In this document: piece by piece, positions 45,234 through 54,900 of the stretch
How positions within the stretch are numbered: the first letter of the stretch is position 1
How the letters are laid out: every line of letters begins with the position of its first letter
Origin: an uncultured Elusimicrobia bacterium
Lineage (GTDB): Bacteria > Elusimicrobiota > Elusimicrobia > UBA1565 > UBA9628
NCBI GenBank assembly: GCA_903830945.1
Contig: CAIKVT010000060.1
Location: forward strand, 62,001 to 126,000
Length of the DNA: 64,000 nucleotides
Reading direction: 5' to 3'
The notes under the pieces: generated by a model
The model's database searches: none
Seen by the model: the letters and a program-made list of their open reading frames with translations, nothing else
Told to the model about the DNA's origin: nothing
Translations under genes and position numbers: made by a program

Positions 45234-46463
45234 ATGATCACCACTGCCACCCCTGAAACCAAGACCCCTACCCAGGAGTTCATCGAGTATACCGAGATCT
45301 TCGGCACCCCCAACTACAAGCCCCTGCCCGTAGTCATCTCCGAGGCCAAGGGCGTCTGGGTCAAGAACCCGGAGGGCTGCAAGTACCTCGACATGCTCAG
45401 CTCTTATTCGGCCCTGAACCACGGCCACCGCCACCCGGCCATCATCAAGGCCTTGATCGACCAAGCCAAGAAAGTCACCTTGGTCTCACGCGCCTTCCAC
45501 AGCGACCAGTTGGGCCTCTTCCTCAAAGAGCTCTCGGATTTGACCGGCTTTGGCCGATCCCTGCCCATGAACTCCGGGACCGAGGCCGTAGAGACCGCCA
45601 TCAAGACCGCGCGCAAGTGGGGTTACATCAAGAAGGGCCTGCCCCAGGGCCAGGCCGAGATCATCGTGGCGGCCAACAACTTTCACGGCCGCACCGTGAC
45701 CATCGTGAGCTTCTCCACCGACGAACAGTATCGCAAAGACTTCGGGCCGTTGACCCCGGGCTTCAAAGTCGTTCCCTTCGGCGACGCCGAGGCCATAAAG
45801 TCCGCCATCACGCCCAACACCGTGGCGTTCCTGGTCGAGCCCATACAGGCCGAGGCCGGCATCCTCATGCCGCCCCCGGGCTATTTCCAGAAGGTGCGCG
45901 AGATCTGCACACGGAACAACGTCCTGTTCATGCTCGACGAGATACAAACCGGCATGGGCCGCACCGGCAAGATGTTCGCCTTCGAGCACGAAGGCGTGCG
46001 CCCCGACGTGCTCATCCTGGGCAAGGCCCTGGGCGGCGGAGCTATGCCCGTCTCCGCGGTCTGTGCTTCCTCCGAGATCCTGGGCGTGTACCAGCCCGGC
46101 GACCACGGCTCCACCTTCGGCGGCAACCCCCTAGCCTGCGCTGTGGCCCGCGCCGCCATCAGGATCCTGAAAGAAGAAAATCTAGTCGAACGCTCGGCGC
46201 AGATGGGCGAATATCTCATGAACAAGCTGCGCACACTCAAAAGCGGCTACATCAAGGAGATCCGCGGCCGAGGCCTGCTCATCGGCATCGAGCTGCACGC
46301 CGCGGCCGGCGGCGCCCGCCGCTTCTGTGAGGCCCTCATGCATCGAGGCGTGCTCTGCAAGGAGACCCACGAGCATGTCATCCGCCTAGCCCCGCCGCTA
46401 GTCATTACGGAAAAGGAGATCGACTGGGCCTTCTCGCGCCTCAAGAAGGTGCTTGGGACCTGA
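45234..46463 (+). CDS. rocD: Ornithine aminotransferase
   Basis: A 409-residue class III aminotransferase. The PLP lysine is in ILGKALGGGAMPVSAV, with DEIQTGMGRTGKM and YLDMLSSYSALNHGHRHP typical of ornithine-oxo-acid transaminases (ornithine plus 2-oxoglutarate to glutamate semialdehyde plus glutamate). Acetylornithine transaminase activity cannot be excluded. Its place beside arcC and argF supports ornithine as substrate. Confidence 0.88.
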   Translation: MITTATPETKTPTQEFIEYTEIFGTPNYKPLPVVISEAKGVWVKNPEGCKYLDMLSSYSALNHGHRHPAIIKALIDQAKKVTLVSRAFHSDQLGLFLKELSDLTGFGRSLPMNSGTEAVETAIKTARKWGYIKKGLPQGQAEIIVAANNFHGRTVTIVSFSTDEQYRKDFGPLTPGFKVVPFGDAEAIKSAITPNTVAFLVEPIQAEAGILMPPPGYFQKVREICTRNNVLFMLDEIQTGMGRTGKMFAFEHEGVRPDVLILGKALGGGAMPVSAVCASSEILGVYQPGDHGSTFGGNPLACAVARAAIRILKEENLVERSAQMGEYLMNKLRTLKSGYIKEIRGRGLLIGIELHAAAGGARRFCEALMHRGVLCKETHEHVIRLAPPLVITEKEIDWAFSRLKKVLGT

Positions 46464-46478
46464 GCCGAAAACGCGGCC

Positions 46479-47435
46479 ATGGAGCATGAGCTCTTCGTCG
46501 TAGCTTTGGGCGGGAACGCCCTGCTGGGCCCGCACGAAAAAGGCACGACCGAAGAACAGATGCGCAACGCCGAGCGCACCTGCGAACAGCTCGCACCCCT
46601 GCTCAAGCCGGAGTTCCACCTGGTCATCACGCACGGCAACGGGCCGCAGGTAGGAAACATCAACTTGCAGCAAGAGCTGGCCGCCTCGGAAGTCCCCCCC
46701 CTCTCTTTAGACGCATGCGTGGCCATGTCCGAAGGGAGCATGGGCCACTTCCTGCAGATGGGCATGCTCAACGTCCTGCGCCGGCACAATTACCGGCGCT
46801 ACGTGGTCACCACCATCACCCAGGTCATCGTAGACCCCCAAGACCCCGCTTTCCAGAACCCCACCAAACCGGTAGGCAGCTTCTACACCGAGGCGCAGGC
46901 CCAGAAGCTCATGGCCGAGCGCCAGTGGATCATGCGCGAGGACTCCAAGCGCGGCTGGCGCCGCGTGGTGCCCTCGCCCAAGCCGGTCAAGGTCATCCAG
47001 CGCCACATGATCAAGACCCAGGTTCTCTTCGGCGACATCGTCATCTGCGTCGGGGGCGGCGGGGTGCCGGTCATGAAGCTGCCGGACAAGACCTACAAGG
47101 CTGTGGAAGCGGTCATCGACAAGGACCTGGCCAGCGCCAACCTGGCCAGCACTATCCGCGCCGACTGCCTCATCATCCTCACCGCCGTGCCCAACGTCTG
47201 CCTCAACTATAAGACTCCGCAGGAAAAACAACTCGGACACGTGACCACCAAGGAGCTGCGCAAGTATCTCGAAGAAGGCCACTTCGCCGCGGGCAGCATG
47301 CGTCCCAAGGTTGAAGCCGCTCTTTACCATATCGCCAATGAAGGGCGCCGAGTCATCATCACGGACATCGAAAGCCTGCCCAAGGCCCTTGAGGGCAAGG
47401 CCGGGACGCACATACAACGATACCACGAGGACTAA
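46479..47435 (+). CDS. arcC: Carbamate kinase
   Basis: A 318-residue amino acid kinase fold enzyme: VVALGGNALLGP, ITHGNGPQVGNI, VVPSPKPVKV, ICVGGGGVPV and AVIDKDLASANLAS. It makes ATP from carbamoyl phosphate and ADP, the last step of fermentative citrulline degradation. The OTC gene starts 1 base after its stop. No arginine deiminase gene is in the window. Confidence 0.94.
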   Translation: MEHELFVVALGGNALLGPHEKGTTEEQMRNAERTCEQLAPLLKPEFHLVITHGNGPQVGNINLQQELAASEVPPLSLDACVAMSEGSMGHFLQMGMLNVLRRHNYRRYVVTTITQVIVDPQDPAFQNPTKPVGSFYTEAQAQKLMAERQWIMREDSKRGWRRVVPSPKPVKVIQRHMIKTQVLFGDIVICVGGGGVPVMKLPDKTYKAVEAVIDKDLASANLASTIRADCLIILTAVPNVCLNYKTPQEKQLGHVTTKELRKYLEEGHFAAGSMRPKVEAALYHIANEGRRVIITDIESLPKALEGKAGTHIQRYHED

Positions 47436-47436
47436 T

Positions 47437-48387
47437 ATGAAAACAAAGCACATGACCAAGACCCGCAAGGACGTGACCAGCCTCTCCGACGTGACCAAGG
47501 CCGAGCTGGAGGCCTGGTTCGATCTCGCGCTCAAGCTCAAGGCCGAGCAGAAAGCGGGCAAGACCCACCCCATCCTCGCCGGCAAGAATCTGGCCATGAT
47601 CTTCCAGAAGTCATCCACCCGCACCCGGGTCTCCTTCGAGATCGCCATGCGCCAGCTGGGCGGCGGAGGGCTCTACCTCTCAGGCAACGACATGCAGCTG
47701 GGCCGCGGCGAAACCGTCGCGGACACCGCCCAGGTTCTCTCGCGCTACTGCGACGGGATCATGGCCCGGGTCTTCGCCCACTCCGACATCACGACACTCG
47801 CCAAGTTCGCCAGCGTCCCGGTCATCAACGGGCTCTCCGACTACTCGCACCCCTGCCAGGCCGTGGCCGACTATCTGACCGTCCTGGAGCACAAAGGCAG
47901 GCTCAAGGGCCTGACCTTGGCCTACGTGGGCGACGGCAACAATGTGGCGCACAGCCTGCTCTTCGGCGGCGCCAAACTGGGCGTTTCGGTCACCATCGTC
48001 TGCCCCAAGGGATACGAGCCGCAGAAATCCGTTGTGGATCAGTGCATCGAAGACGGCAAAGTGACCGAGTCCCGCATCCTGGTCACTAACGACACCGCCG
48101 CGGTCAAGGGCGCGGACGTCATCTACACGGACGTCTGGGCCAGCATGGGCCAAGAAAAGGAGCACGAAACGCGCGTGCGCCTGTTCAAGGATTACCAGAT
48201 CAACGCCACTCTCATGGCCAAGACCGGCAAGAAGGACACTTTATTCATGCACTGCCTGCCCGCGCACCGCGGCGAAGAGGTGACCGACGCGGTGGTGGAC
48301 AGCCCGAACTCCGTGGTCTTCGACGAGGCCGAGAACCGCCTGCACGCACAGAAGGCTATCCTGGTCAGCCTCATGGCTGGACGCTGA
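47437..48387 (+). CDS. argF: Ornithine carbamoyltransferase
   Basis: A 316-residue enzyme with the carbamoyl-phosphate loop SSTRTRVSF, HPCQAVADYL, the ornithine-binding DVWASMGQE and HCLPAHRGEEV. The ATG at 47437 is preceded by a weak CGAGGA. Co-transcription with arcC suggests the catabolic direction (arcB role: citrulline phosphorolysis), but the sequence alone does not separate argF from arcB. Confidence 0.93.
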   Translation: MKTKHMTKTRKDVTSLSDVTKAELEAWFDLALKLKAEQKAGKTHPILAGKNLAMIFQKSSTRTRVSFEIAMRQLGGGGLYLSGNDMQLGRGETVADTAQVLSRYCDGIMARVFAHSDITTLAKFASVPVINGLSDYSHPCQAVADYLTVLEHKGRLKGLTLAYVGDGNNVAHSLLFGGAKLGVSVTIVCPKGYEPQKSVVDQCIEDGKVTESRILVTNDTAAVKGADVIYTDVWASMGQEKEHETRVRLFKDYQINATLMAKTGKKDTLFMHCLPAHRGEEVTDAVVDSPNSVVFDEAENRLHAQKAILVSLMAGR

Positions 48388-48413
48388 GACCAACTGGACC
48401 GATACCCTCGGCC

Positions 48414-49808
48414 ATGACTGTAAACGCTGTACGTGAGAAGCGCCGCGTCGCGTTCCTGTCGGTAAGCGCCGCCATCCTACTTACCGCCACAAAGCTCGCG
48501 GTCGGTCTGTGGACCAACAGCCTCGGCATCCTCTCCGAAGCCGCCCATTCAGGCCTTGACCTCCTGGCTGCGGGCATGACCTTCTGGGCCGTCTCGGTCT
48601 CGGGCCGGCCCGCGGACGAGGAGCACCCCTACGGTCATGGTAAAGTCGAAAACCTCTCCGCGCTCTTCGAAACGCTCCTTCTGCTTCTCACCACGGTCTG
48701 GATCGTCTGGGAAGCCCTGGAGCGCCTCTTCTTCCTCGACGCGCGCGTGGCGGTCAACGCCTGGTCGTTCCTGGTCATCGCCCTCTCCATCGTCGTCAAC
48801 ACCGTGAGCTCAAAGGCCCTCCAGCGTGCGGCGGTTAAGCACTCCAGCCAGGCCCTGGAGGCCGACGCCCTGCATTTCTCAACGGACGTCTGGTCCTCCT
48901 GGGTGGTACTCGTGGGCCTGGCCGGCGTGCTCGCGGCCCAACGATTCGGCATGCCCGTCTTGACCAAGGCCGACGCCGTGGCCGCCATGGGGGTAGCGCT
49001 CATCGTCCTGTGGGTTTGCTGGCAGCTGGGCAAGAAGTCCGTGGACGACCTCCTCGACGCCACCCCGAAGGAACTTCACGAGAAGGTATTGGCTGCGGCC
49101 CGGGTGGAGGGCGTCTGCCTGGTCCGCCAGGTGCGCGTGCGCCGCAGCGGACCTTCGATCTTCGCGGACGTGATCATCACGGTGAGCCACGACACTCCTT
49201 TGGAACGCGCCCATGAGACCGCGGACCGCTCCGAGGCCGCGGTGCGCGCCGCCCTGCCCGGCGCGGACGTGGTCGTGCACGTGGAACCCAACGCGGACGA
49301 CGACAGCCCCCTCACCATGGCCCGAGTTCTGGCCGCGCGCCACGGCCTGGGCGCCCACGGCATCCGCATCAGCGAGGAAGACGGCCGGCTCTCCATGGAG
49401 CTCCACCTCGAGGTCCGGGAGGACCTCTCCCTCGACCAGGCTCACGCCTTAGCCAGCCGCTTCGAAGCCGACCTGCGCGGCCGCGTGCCGCGGCTCTCCT
49501 CCGTGGTCACGCATATCGAGCCGGGGGGAGAGTGTCTCCTGATCCGGCCCGACCAGGATGGGGAGCGCCGCGTCCGGGAAAGTTTGGATAAGTTCATGGC
49601 CGCTGAGAAGTCTCCCCTCACCCCTCACGACCTCAAGGTGAGCGCCGCGGGAGAGGAGCTCTCCATTTCCCTGCATTGCGTGCTGGCCCCGCAGACGGCC
49701 ATCAAGGCCGCCCACGACCTTACGGTGCGCCTAGAGAAGCACCTGCGCGCCGCCATCCCGGAGCTGGGCCGCGTGGTCATCCACGTAGAGCCCCCCGAAG
49801 CGACGTAA
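48414..49808 (+). CDS. Cation diffusion facilitator with three C-terminal domains
   Basis: A 464-residue CDF transporter exporting divalent metals (Zn, Fe, Mn or Co). The membrane part (residues 1-215) has HSGLDLL on helix 2, HPYGHGKVENL and DALHFSTDVWSS on helix 5, with the metal site residues in place. Normally one cytosolic dimerisation domain follows; here three consecutive copies of about 80 residues can be seen, each ending in HVEP, HIEPGG or HVEPPE. The specificity is not readable. Confidence 0.88.
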   Translation: MTVNAVREKRRVAFLSVSAAILLTATKLAVGLWTNSLGILSEAAHSGLDLLAAGMTFWAVSVSGRPADEEHPYGHGKVENLSALFETLLLLLTTVWIVWEALERLFFLDARVAVNAWSFLVIALSIVVNTVSSKALQRAAVKHSSQALEADALHFSTDVWSSWVVLVGLAGVLAAQRFGMPVLTKADAVAAMGVALIVLWVCWQLGKKSVDDLLDATPKELHEKVLAAARVEGVCLVRQVRVRRSGPSIFADVIITVSHDTPLERAHETADRSEAAVRAALPGADVVVHVEPNADDDSPLTMARVLAARHGLGAHGIRISEEDGRLSMELHLEVREDLSLDQAHALASRFEADLRGRVPRLSSVVTHIEPGGECLLIRPDQDGERRVRESLDKFMAAEKSPLTPHDLKVSAAGEELSISLHCVLAPQTAIKAAHDLTVRLEKHLRAAIPELGRVVIHVEPPEAT

Positions 49809-49880
49809 CCGGGACGCCGCGGCCTGACCTGATTTGTTAGAATCCCGATAAGCTCAAAGCCCGAAAATCAAGGAGGCACC

Positions 49881-50480
49881 ATGATCCACCAGCTGCCCGA
49901 ACTGCCCTACGCCAAGGACGCCCTCGCTCCGCACATTTCAGCCGAGACCATCGATTTTCACTATGGCAAACACCACAAGACCTACGCAGACAACCTCAAC
50001 AAGTTCCTGGCCGGCACCCCCCTGGAACAGGAAACAACCCTAGAAGCCGTGGTCCGCAAGGCGCCACAAGGCCCGATCTTCAACAACGCGGCCCAGGTCT
50101 GGAACCACACCTTCTACTGGAACAGTCTCAAGCCTAAGGGCGGCGGTGAGCCGACGGGCAAGCTCGCCGAAGCCGTAACCAAGGCCTATGGCTCCTTCGC
50201 CAGGTTCCAGGAGGAGTTCACGGCTAAGGCTGTAGGCCACTTCGGTTCAGGCTGGGCCTGGCTGGTCCTCAAGGACGGCCAGATCTCGATCGAGGCCACG
50301 CCGAACGCCGGCACGCCCCTGACCTACGGCTGCACGCCTCTGCTGACCTGCGACGTCTGGGAGCACGCCTACTACATCGACTACCGCAATGCGCGGGCCA
50401 AATACGTTGAGAACTTCTGGAAGATCGCGAACTGGGAGTTTGCAGCGAATAATTTGGAGGCGGCGGCCGTGAAGAAGTAA
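49881..50480 (+). CDS. sodB: Iron/manganese superoxide dismutase
   Basis: A 199-residue SOD. The metal ligands are in FHYGKHHKTY (His27), QVWNHTFYW and CDVWEHAYYIDY; GSGWAWLV is a family signature. The C-terminal pattern is closer to Fe-type (FeSOD) enzymes, but Fe/Mn choice is uncertain. A TAGAAT box at 49837 and an AAGGAGG site precede it. Followed by a strong terminator. It points to some oxygen exposure. Confidence 0.93.
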   Translation: MIHQLPELPYAKDALAPHISAETIDFHYGKHHKTYADNLNKFLAGTPLEQETTLEAVVRKAPQGPIFNNAAQVWNHTFYWNSLKPKGGGEPTGKLAEAVTKAYGSFARFQEEFTAKAVGHFGSGWAWLVLKDGQISIEATPNAGTPLTYGCTPLLTCDVWEHAYYIDYRNARAKYVENFWKIANWEFAANNLEAAAVKK

Positions 50481-50501
50481 CCTCAGGTCAGCCGAGGAAT
50501 G

Positions 50502-50530
50502 GAAAGGCGCCCCCTGCGGGGGCGCCTTTC
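50502..50530 (+). terminator. Terminator of the SOD gene
   Basis: GAAAGGCGCCCC pairs with GGGGCGCCTTTC around a short loop; a GC-rich hairpin with a weak T-tract. Confidence 0.75.
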
Positions 50531-50531
50531 G

Positions 50532-50560
50532 ACTTCCGGGTCGCAGTGCGACCCGGAAGT
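50532..50560 (-). terminator. Terminator-like hairpin after fabF
   Basis: ACTTCCGGGTCGC pairs with GCGACCCGGAAGT; perfect arms around a tiny loop, lying just beyond the fabF stop on the minus strand. Confidence 0.65.
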
Positions 50561-50575
50561 TCATTCTACGGCAAG

Positions 50576-51820
50576 TTAGCCGCCGTATCGCTTAAACAGC
50601 AAGCAGGCGTTCGTGCCGCCGAACCCGAAAGAATTCGACATCGCGCACTCAACATTGGCCTCGCGCATCTTATTGGGCACGCAATCCAAGTCACATTCCG
50701 GATCCGGGTTCTCATAGTTGACGGTCGGCGGGACTTTCCCATGAAAAATCGCCAACGCCGCAATGCCTGCCTCCACGCTGCCCGCCGCGCCCAGCATATG
50801 CCCGGTCATGGATTTGGTCGAGCTGACCATCAGACCCTTCTTGGCGCAATCACCGAAGACCTTCTTGATAGCCATAGTCTCAAGCTTGTCGTTGAACGGG
50901 GTAGAGGTACCGTGTGCATTGATGTAACCCACCTGCTCCGGCTTAATGCCCGCGTCGTTGAGCGCGTTCTGCATGACACGGCAGGCACCGTCACCGTCTT
51001 CGGAAGGCGTGGTGATGTGAAAGGCGTCGCCGGACATACCGTAGCCAACCAGCTCGACGATGATCTTAGCGCCACGCGCCTGAGCATGTTCGAGCGCCTC
51101 CAGCATAAGTATGCCGGAGCCCTCACCCATAACAAAGCCGTCGCGCTCCTTGTCGAACGGCCGGCTGGCACGCTGGGGCTCCTCATTTCGCCTGGAAAGG
51201 GCGCGCATGTTGCCGAACCCACCCACGGCCAACGGCGTGATAGCCGCCTCGGCCGCGCCGCAAATCATGACGTCCGCATCGCCACGCTGAATAACGCGGA
51301 ATGAGTCTCCAATAGCGTGCGCGCCCGAGGAGCAGGCCGTGCAGGTCGCAGTGTTGGGGCCCTTGGCGCCATGGCGGATGGAGACCTGCCCGGCCGCCAG
51401 GTTGATGATGCTGCCGGGGATGAAGAACGGTGAGATCCGGCGCGGTCCGCCCTTCATGAGCTCGGTGTGCTCATTTTCGATAGTGGAGAAGCCGCCAATG
51501 CCGGAACCGATGTTGACCCCTACGCGAGGGCCGTTCTCACCGTTGATGACCAGGCCCGACGACTTGACGGCGAAGTCGGCGGCGGCGATGGCGTACTGGA
51601 TGAAGGGGTCCATCTTCTTGACCTCCTTCTTCTCGACCCAGAGCAACGGGTCGAAGCCTTTGAGCTCGGCCGCGATCTTCGTGGAGAACTGGGTGGTGTC
51701 GAATTTAGTGATGAGGCCCACGCCGCTCTTGCCCTGCATGAGCGAGCTCCAGGTCAGCTCCGTCCCGATGCCGACCGGAGTCACCAGGCCGATTCCGGTC
51801 ACGACCACTTTGCGTTTCAC
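50576..51820 (-). CDS. fabF: 3-oxoacyl-ACP synthase II
   Basis: From the GTG at 51820 (AGGAGG 7 bases upstream) the protein has 414 residues. The thiolase-fold enzyme elongates fatty acids. The Cys-His-His triad is in [22 protein letters not shown] and [10 protein letters not shown]. Start [17 protein letters not shown] is typical. It is divergent from the Pls-like gene, with a 170-base intergenic region holding a TATCAT box (51861-51866, minus strand). Confidence 0.93.
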   Translation of the reverse strand: MKRKVVVTGIGLVTPVGIGTELTWSSLMQGKSGVGLITKFDTTQFSTKIAAELKGFDPLLWVEKKEVKKMDPFIQYAIAAADFAVKSSGLVINGENGPRVGVNIGSGIGGFSTIENEHTELMKGGPRRISPFFIPGSIINLAAGQVSIRHGAKGPNTATCTACSSGAHAIGDSFRVIQRGDADVMICGAAEAAITPLAVGGFGNMRALSRRNEEPQRASRPFDKERDGFVMGEGSGILMLEALEHAQARGAKIIVELVGYGMSGDAFHITTPSEDGDGACRVMQNALNDAGIKPEQVGYINAHGTSTPFNDKLETMAIKKVFGDCAKKGLMVSSTKSMTGHMLGAAGSVEAGIAALAIFHGKVPPTVNYENPDPECDLDCVPNKMREANVECAMSNSFGFGGTNACLLFKRYGG

Positions 51821-51927
51821 GATGACGCCTCCTGAAAATTCCAGATTACAGCGAAGCCTAATGATACCAAAATGCCCCACCCTTGTCCTCCCTTTAGGAA
51901 ACTAAGACGAGGAAGACCGATTTTTGA

Positions 51928-51933
51928 TATAAC
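51928..51933 (+). promoter_or_regulatory. Putative -10 box upstream of the Pls-like gene
   Basis: TATAAC, 6 bases before the ATG of a 16-codon ORF that ends 2 bases before the Pls-like start. No convincing -35. Confidence 0.35.
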
Positions 51934-51939
51934 TCCGTG

Positions 51940-51990
51940 ATGCTCGAAATAGTACCCCTGCGCCCCCTCACCGCCCTGGCTTCCCGCTGA
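51940..51990 (+). other. Possible 16-residue leader ORF before the Pls-like gene
   Basis: ATG to TGA, encoding MLEIVPLRPLTALASR. It starts 6 bases after a -10-like box and stops 2 bases before the ATG at 51993, in another frame. Neither start has a Shine-Dalgarno sequence. Coupled re-initiation is possible; chance occurrence is not excluded. Confidence 0.3.
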
Positions 51991-51992
51991 CC

Positions 51993-54900
51993 ATGTCAGC
52001 GCTGGATCACCTCTCGTTTCTAGCCAATCCCGATCCCACTCTGGCCGCCGATGGCCTGCTCCATGCGCTCTTCACGGACAGCGCGCGGCGCCATGGCCCG
52101 CTGCCGGCCCTGGAATGCGAGGGTCGTCGGCTCTCCTACGAAGATCTCGACGCCGCCTCCAATCAATTCGCGCATCAGCTGCGCGCCCAAGGAGTCATTG
52201 CCGGAGACAGGGTCTGCATCCTGCTCAACAAGTCTCCCGAGATCTACATATCCTTGCTCGGCGTCCTCAAAGCCGGCGCGGCTTATGTCCCGCTCGATCC
52301 CTCCTATCCGCCGGAGCGCGTGCGCTTCATCACCGAAGACTGCGGCGCCGCCCTATTGGTCACAAGCCTGGAGTTTCTGCCCGTCGCAGGAAAAGTCGCG
52401 AGGCAGAAGTTGTATTGGAACGAAGCGCGCCACGAGATCGCCCGGCAAAGCACAGTGCCTACGCACTGCGATCGCATGCCGGAGGACGAGGCCTACGTCA
52501 TCTACACCTCCGGCACCACGGGAAACCCAAAGGGCGTGGCCGTGACCCACGGCAGCGTTTTCCATCTAGTGCGGGCCGAAGCCAAAATCTATCAGGTCCG
52601 AGGCGATGACCGGGTGCTGCAAGGCTTCTCCGTGGCTTTCGACGCCTCCGTGGAGGAGATGTGGGCCGCTTGGAACGTGGGTGCGACCTTGGTGGCAGGC
52701 ACCGCGGCCATCATGCACTCGGGACCGGATCTGGGCCGACTCTTGTCCGAGCTGAAGATCACGATATTCTCGACCGTGCCCACGCTGTTGACCATGCTCA
52801 CGGAGCCGGCGGCCTGCGTGCGCCTGCTCATCCTCGGAGGCGAAGCCCTGCCCGCGGAACTCATCCGGCCGTGGCTTTCTCCCGAAAGGCGCATCTACAA
52901 CACCTATGGTCCGACCGAGACCACGGTCATCGCGACGCTCTGCCTGTGTCGGCCGGAAGCTCGCGTCACCATCGGCCGGCCATTGGCCAACTACACAGCC
53001 ACCATCTGCGACGAACGCGGCGCCATCATTGAGAGAGGGCAGGAGGGCGAACTCCTCATCGGAGGTCCGGGCGTCGCCAAGGGCTACCTCAACTGCGATG
53101 GACTCACCCGCGCGAAATTCGTGCGCAATACCCACGCCGAACTGACCGGCGATCAGAGCCCCATTCTATATCGCACCGGGGACCTGACTCGTATCGACGG
53201 CGACGGGGACATCGAGTTCCTCGGGCGCATCGATACCCAGGTCAAGATTCGCGGCTACCGCGTGGAGCTCGCGGAGATCGAATCCTTGCTGCGCGAGCTT
53301 TCCGGAGTCCGCAACGCGGTCGCGCTGGTCCAGGAAAGCCCGGGCGGCAGCGTGTTGGGCGCCTACGTGGAGCTCGCGGCCGGGACGGCCTTCGACGAGG
53401 CCGATGCGCTCGCGGGGCTCAAACGGCGCCTACCGCCCTACATGGTCCCCCTTTTCATCGAAACCCTCTCCAAATTCCCCACGCTGGCCAGTGGAAAAGT
53501 CGACCGGAAATCCTTCCCGCCGCCCAAAAGGAAAGTCGTCGCAGGCAGACGGCCCGATTTCGGATCTCCGCTCAAAAATGCCGTTTACGAAGCCTGGGCG
53601 CGGCTCTTCGAGAACGAGCAGATCTCCGAGACCGACAATTTTTTCATGGACCTCGGGGGCCATTCCCTACTGGCCGCGCAATTCATATCGGAGATGCGCC
53701 GGGAGGAACGCTTTGCGGAACTCGCCATCAGCGACCTCTACGCTCATCCCTCTATCTGCGAGCTGGCCATTTGTCTGGAACACAAGCTCGCGACACGGCC
53801 TGCAGCCGGCTCACAGGGCCAGTCAGCCGCCGATTTCCATAGCGTGCCGCAGTGGCAGTACCGTCTGAGCGTTGTGGCCCAGGTCGTCATACTCTATTTC
53901 ATCAACGGCTTCTTCGCCCTGCAATGGATCACGCCCTTCATGGCTTACAGCTTCATGAGGGCCTATGAACGGCCTTACTTGGAATCCCTGCTCATCGCCT
54001 TCCTGAGCCTATGCTGCATCTACCCCCTTATGCTGCTGCTGGGTATCGGGGCCAAATGGCTCATCCTGGGCCGCCTGCGGGAAGGCGACTATCCCATCTG
54101 GGGGACCTACTATCTGAGATGGCTCATGACCCAGCGTCTGCTGGCCGCGGTACCCCTGCATTTTTTAGCCGGCACGCCGCTGATGGCGCACTACCTCAGG
54201 CTGCTGGGATCAAAGGTCGGGCGGGACGCTTACATCGATTCTTATCTCATTTCAGGGCTCGATCTTCTGGACATCGGGGACCATGCCAGCATCAACGCGG
54301 AAGCCAACATCTCGACCTATAGCCTGGAAGACGGGTTCCTCAAGCTGCGCCGCGTCGAGATCGGCGAGGGCGTCTCGGTGGGCGCCCGCTCCGTTGTAGG
54401 CCCGGGCGTAGTGATCGGCGCCGGCACGGTGATAGGCGACCTCAGCTGCATCCGCAGCGGCCAGCGGGTCGGCCCCGCGCAGTATTGGTCGGGTTCGCCG
54501 GCGTGCCAGAGCACGCCGACGTTTCTGGGCAGCCCTTCTCCTCTCCCGAAAACGGCCGCCACTCATATCCCCGACTGGCTGTCCACGGTCTTCTACACCG
54601 CCTGCTTCTTCACCCTTCCGGCCCTGGGGCTGCTGCCCATCTTCCCGGGCATCATGCTGATGTACCACATGGACCTCAGGACCGAGCACTATGCTTACCT
54701 CCTGCTGGCACCACTGGTCGCGATCGTCTTCGTCGTGCTCTCAGCCCTCCAGGTCCTGGCCTTGAAGTGGCTCCTTCTGGGACGGCTCAAAGAAGGCGTC
54801 TACCGTATCAAGAGCTGCTTCTATATGCGCAAATGGGTCTTAGACAAACTCATGGAAAACAGCCGAGAGCTCCTGCAGACGCTCTATGCCACTCTCTACC

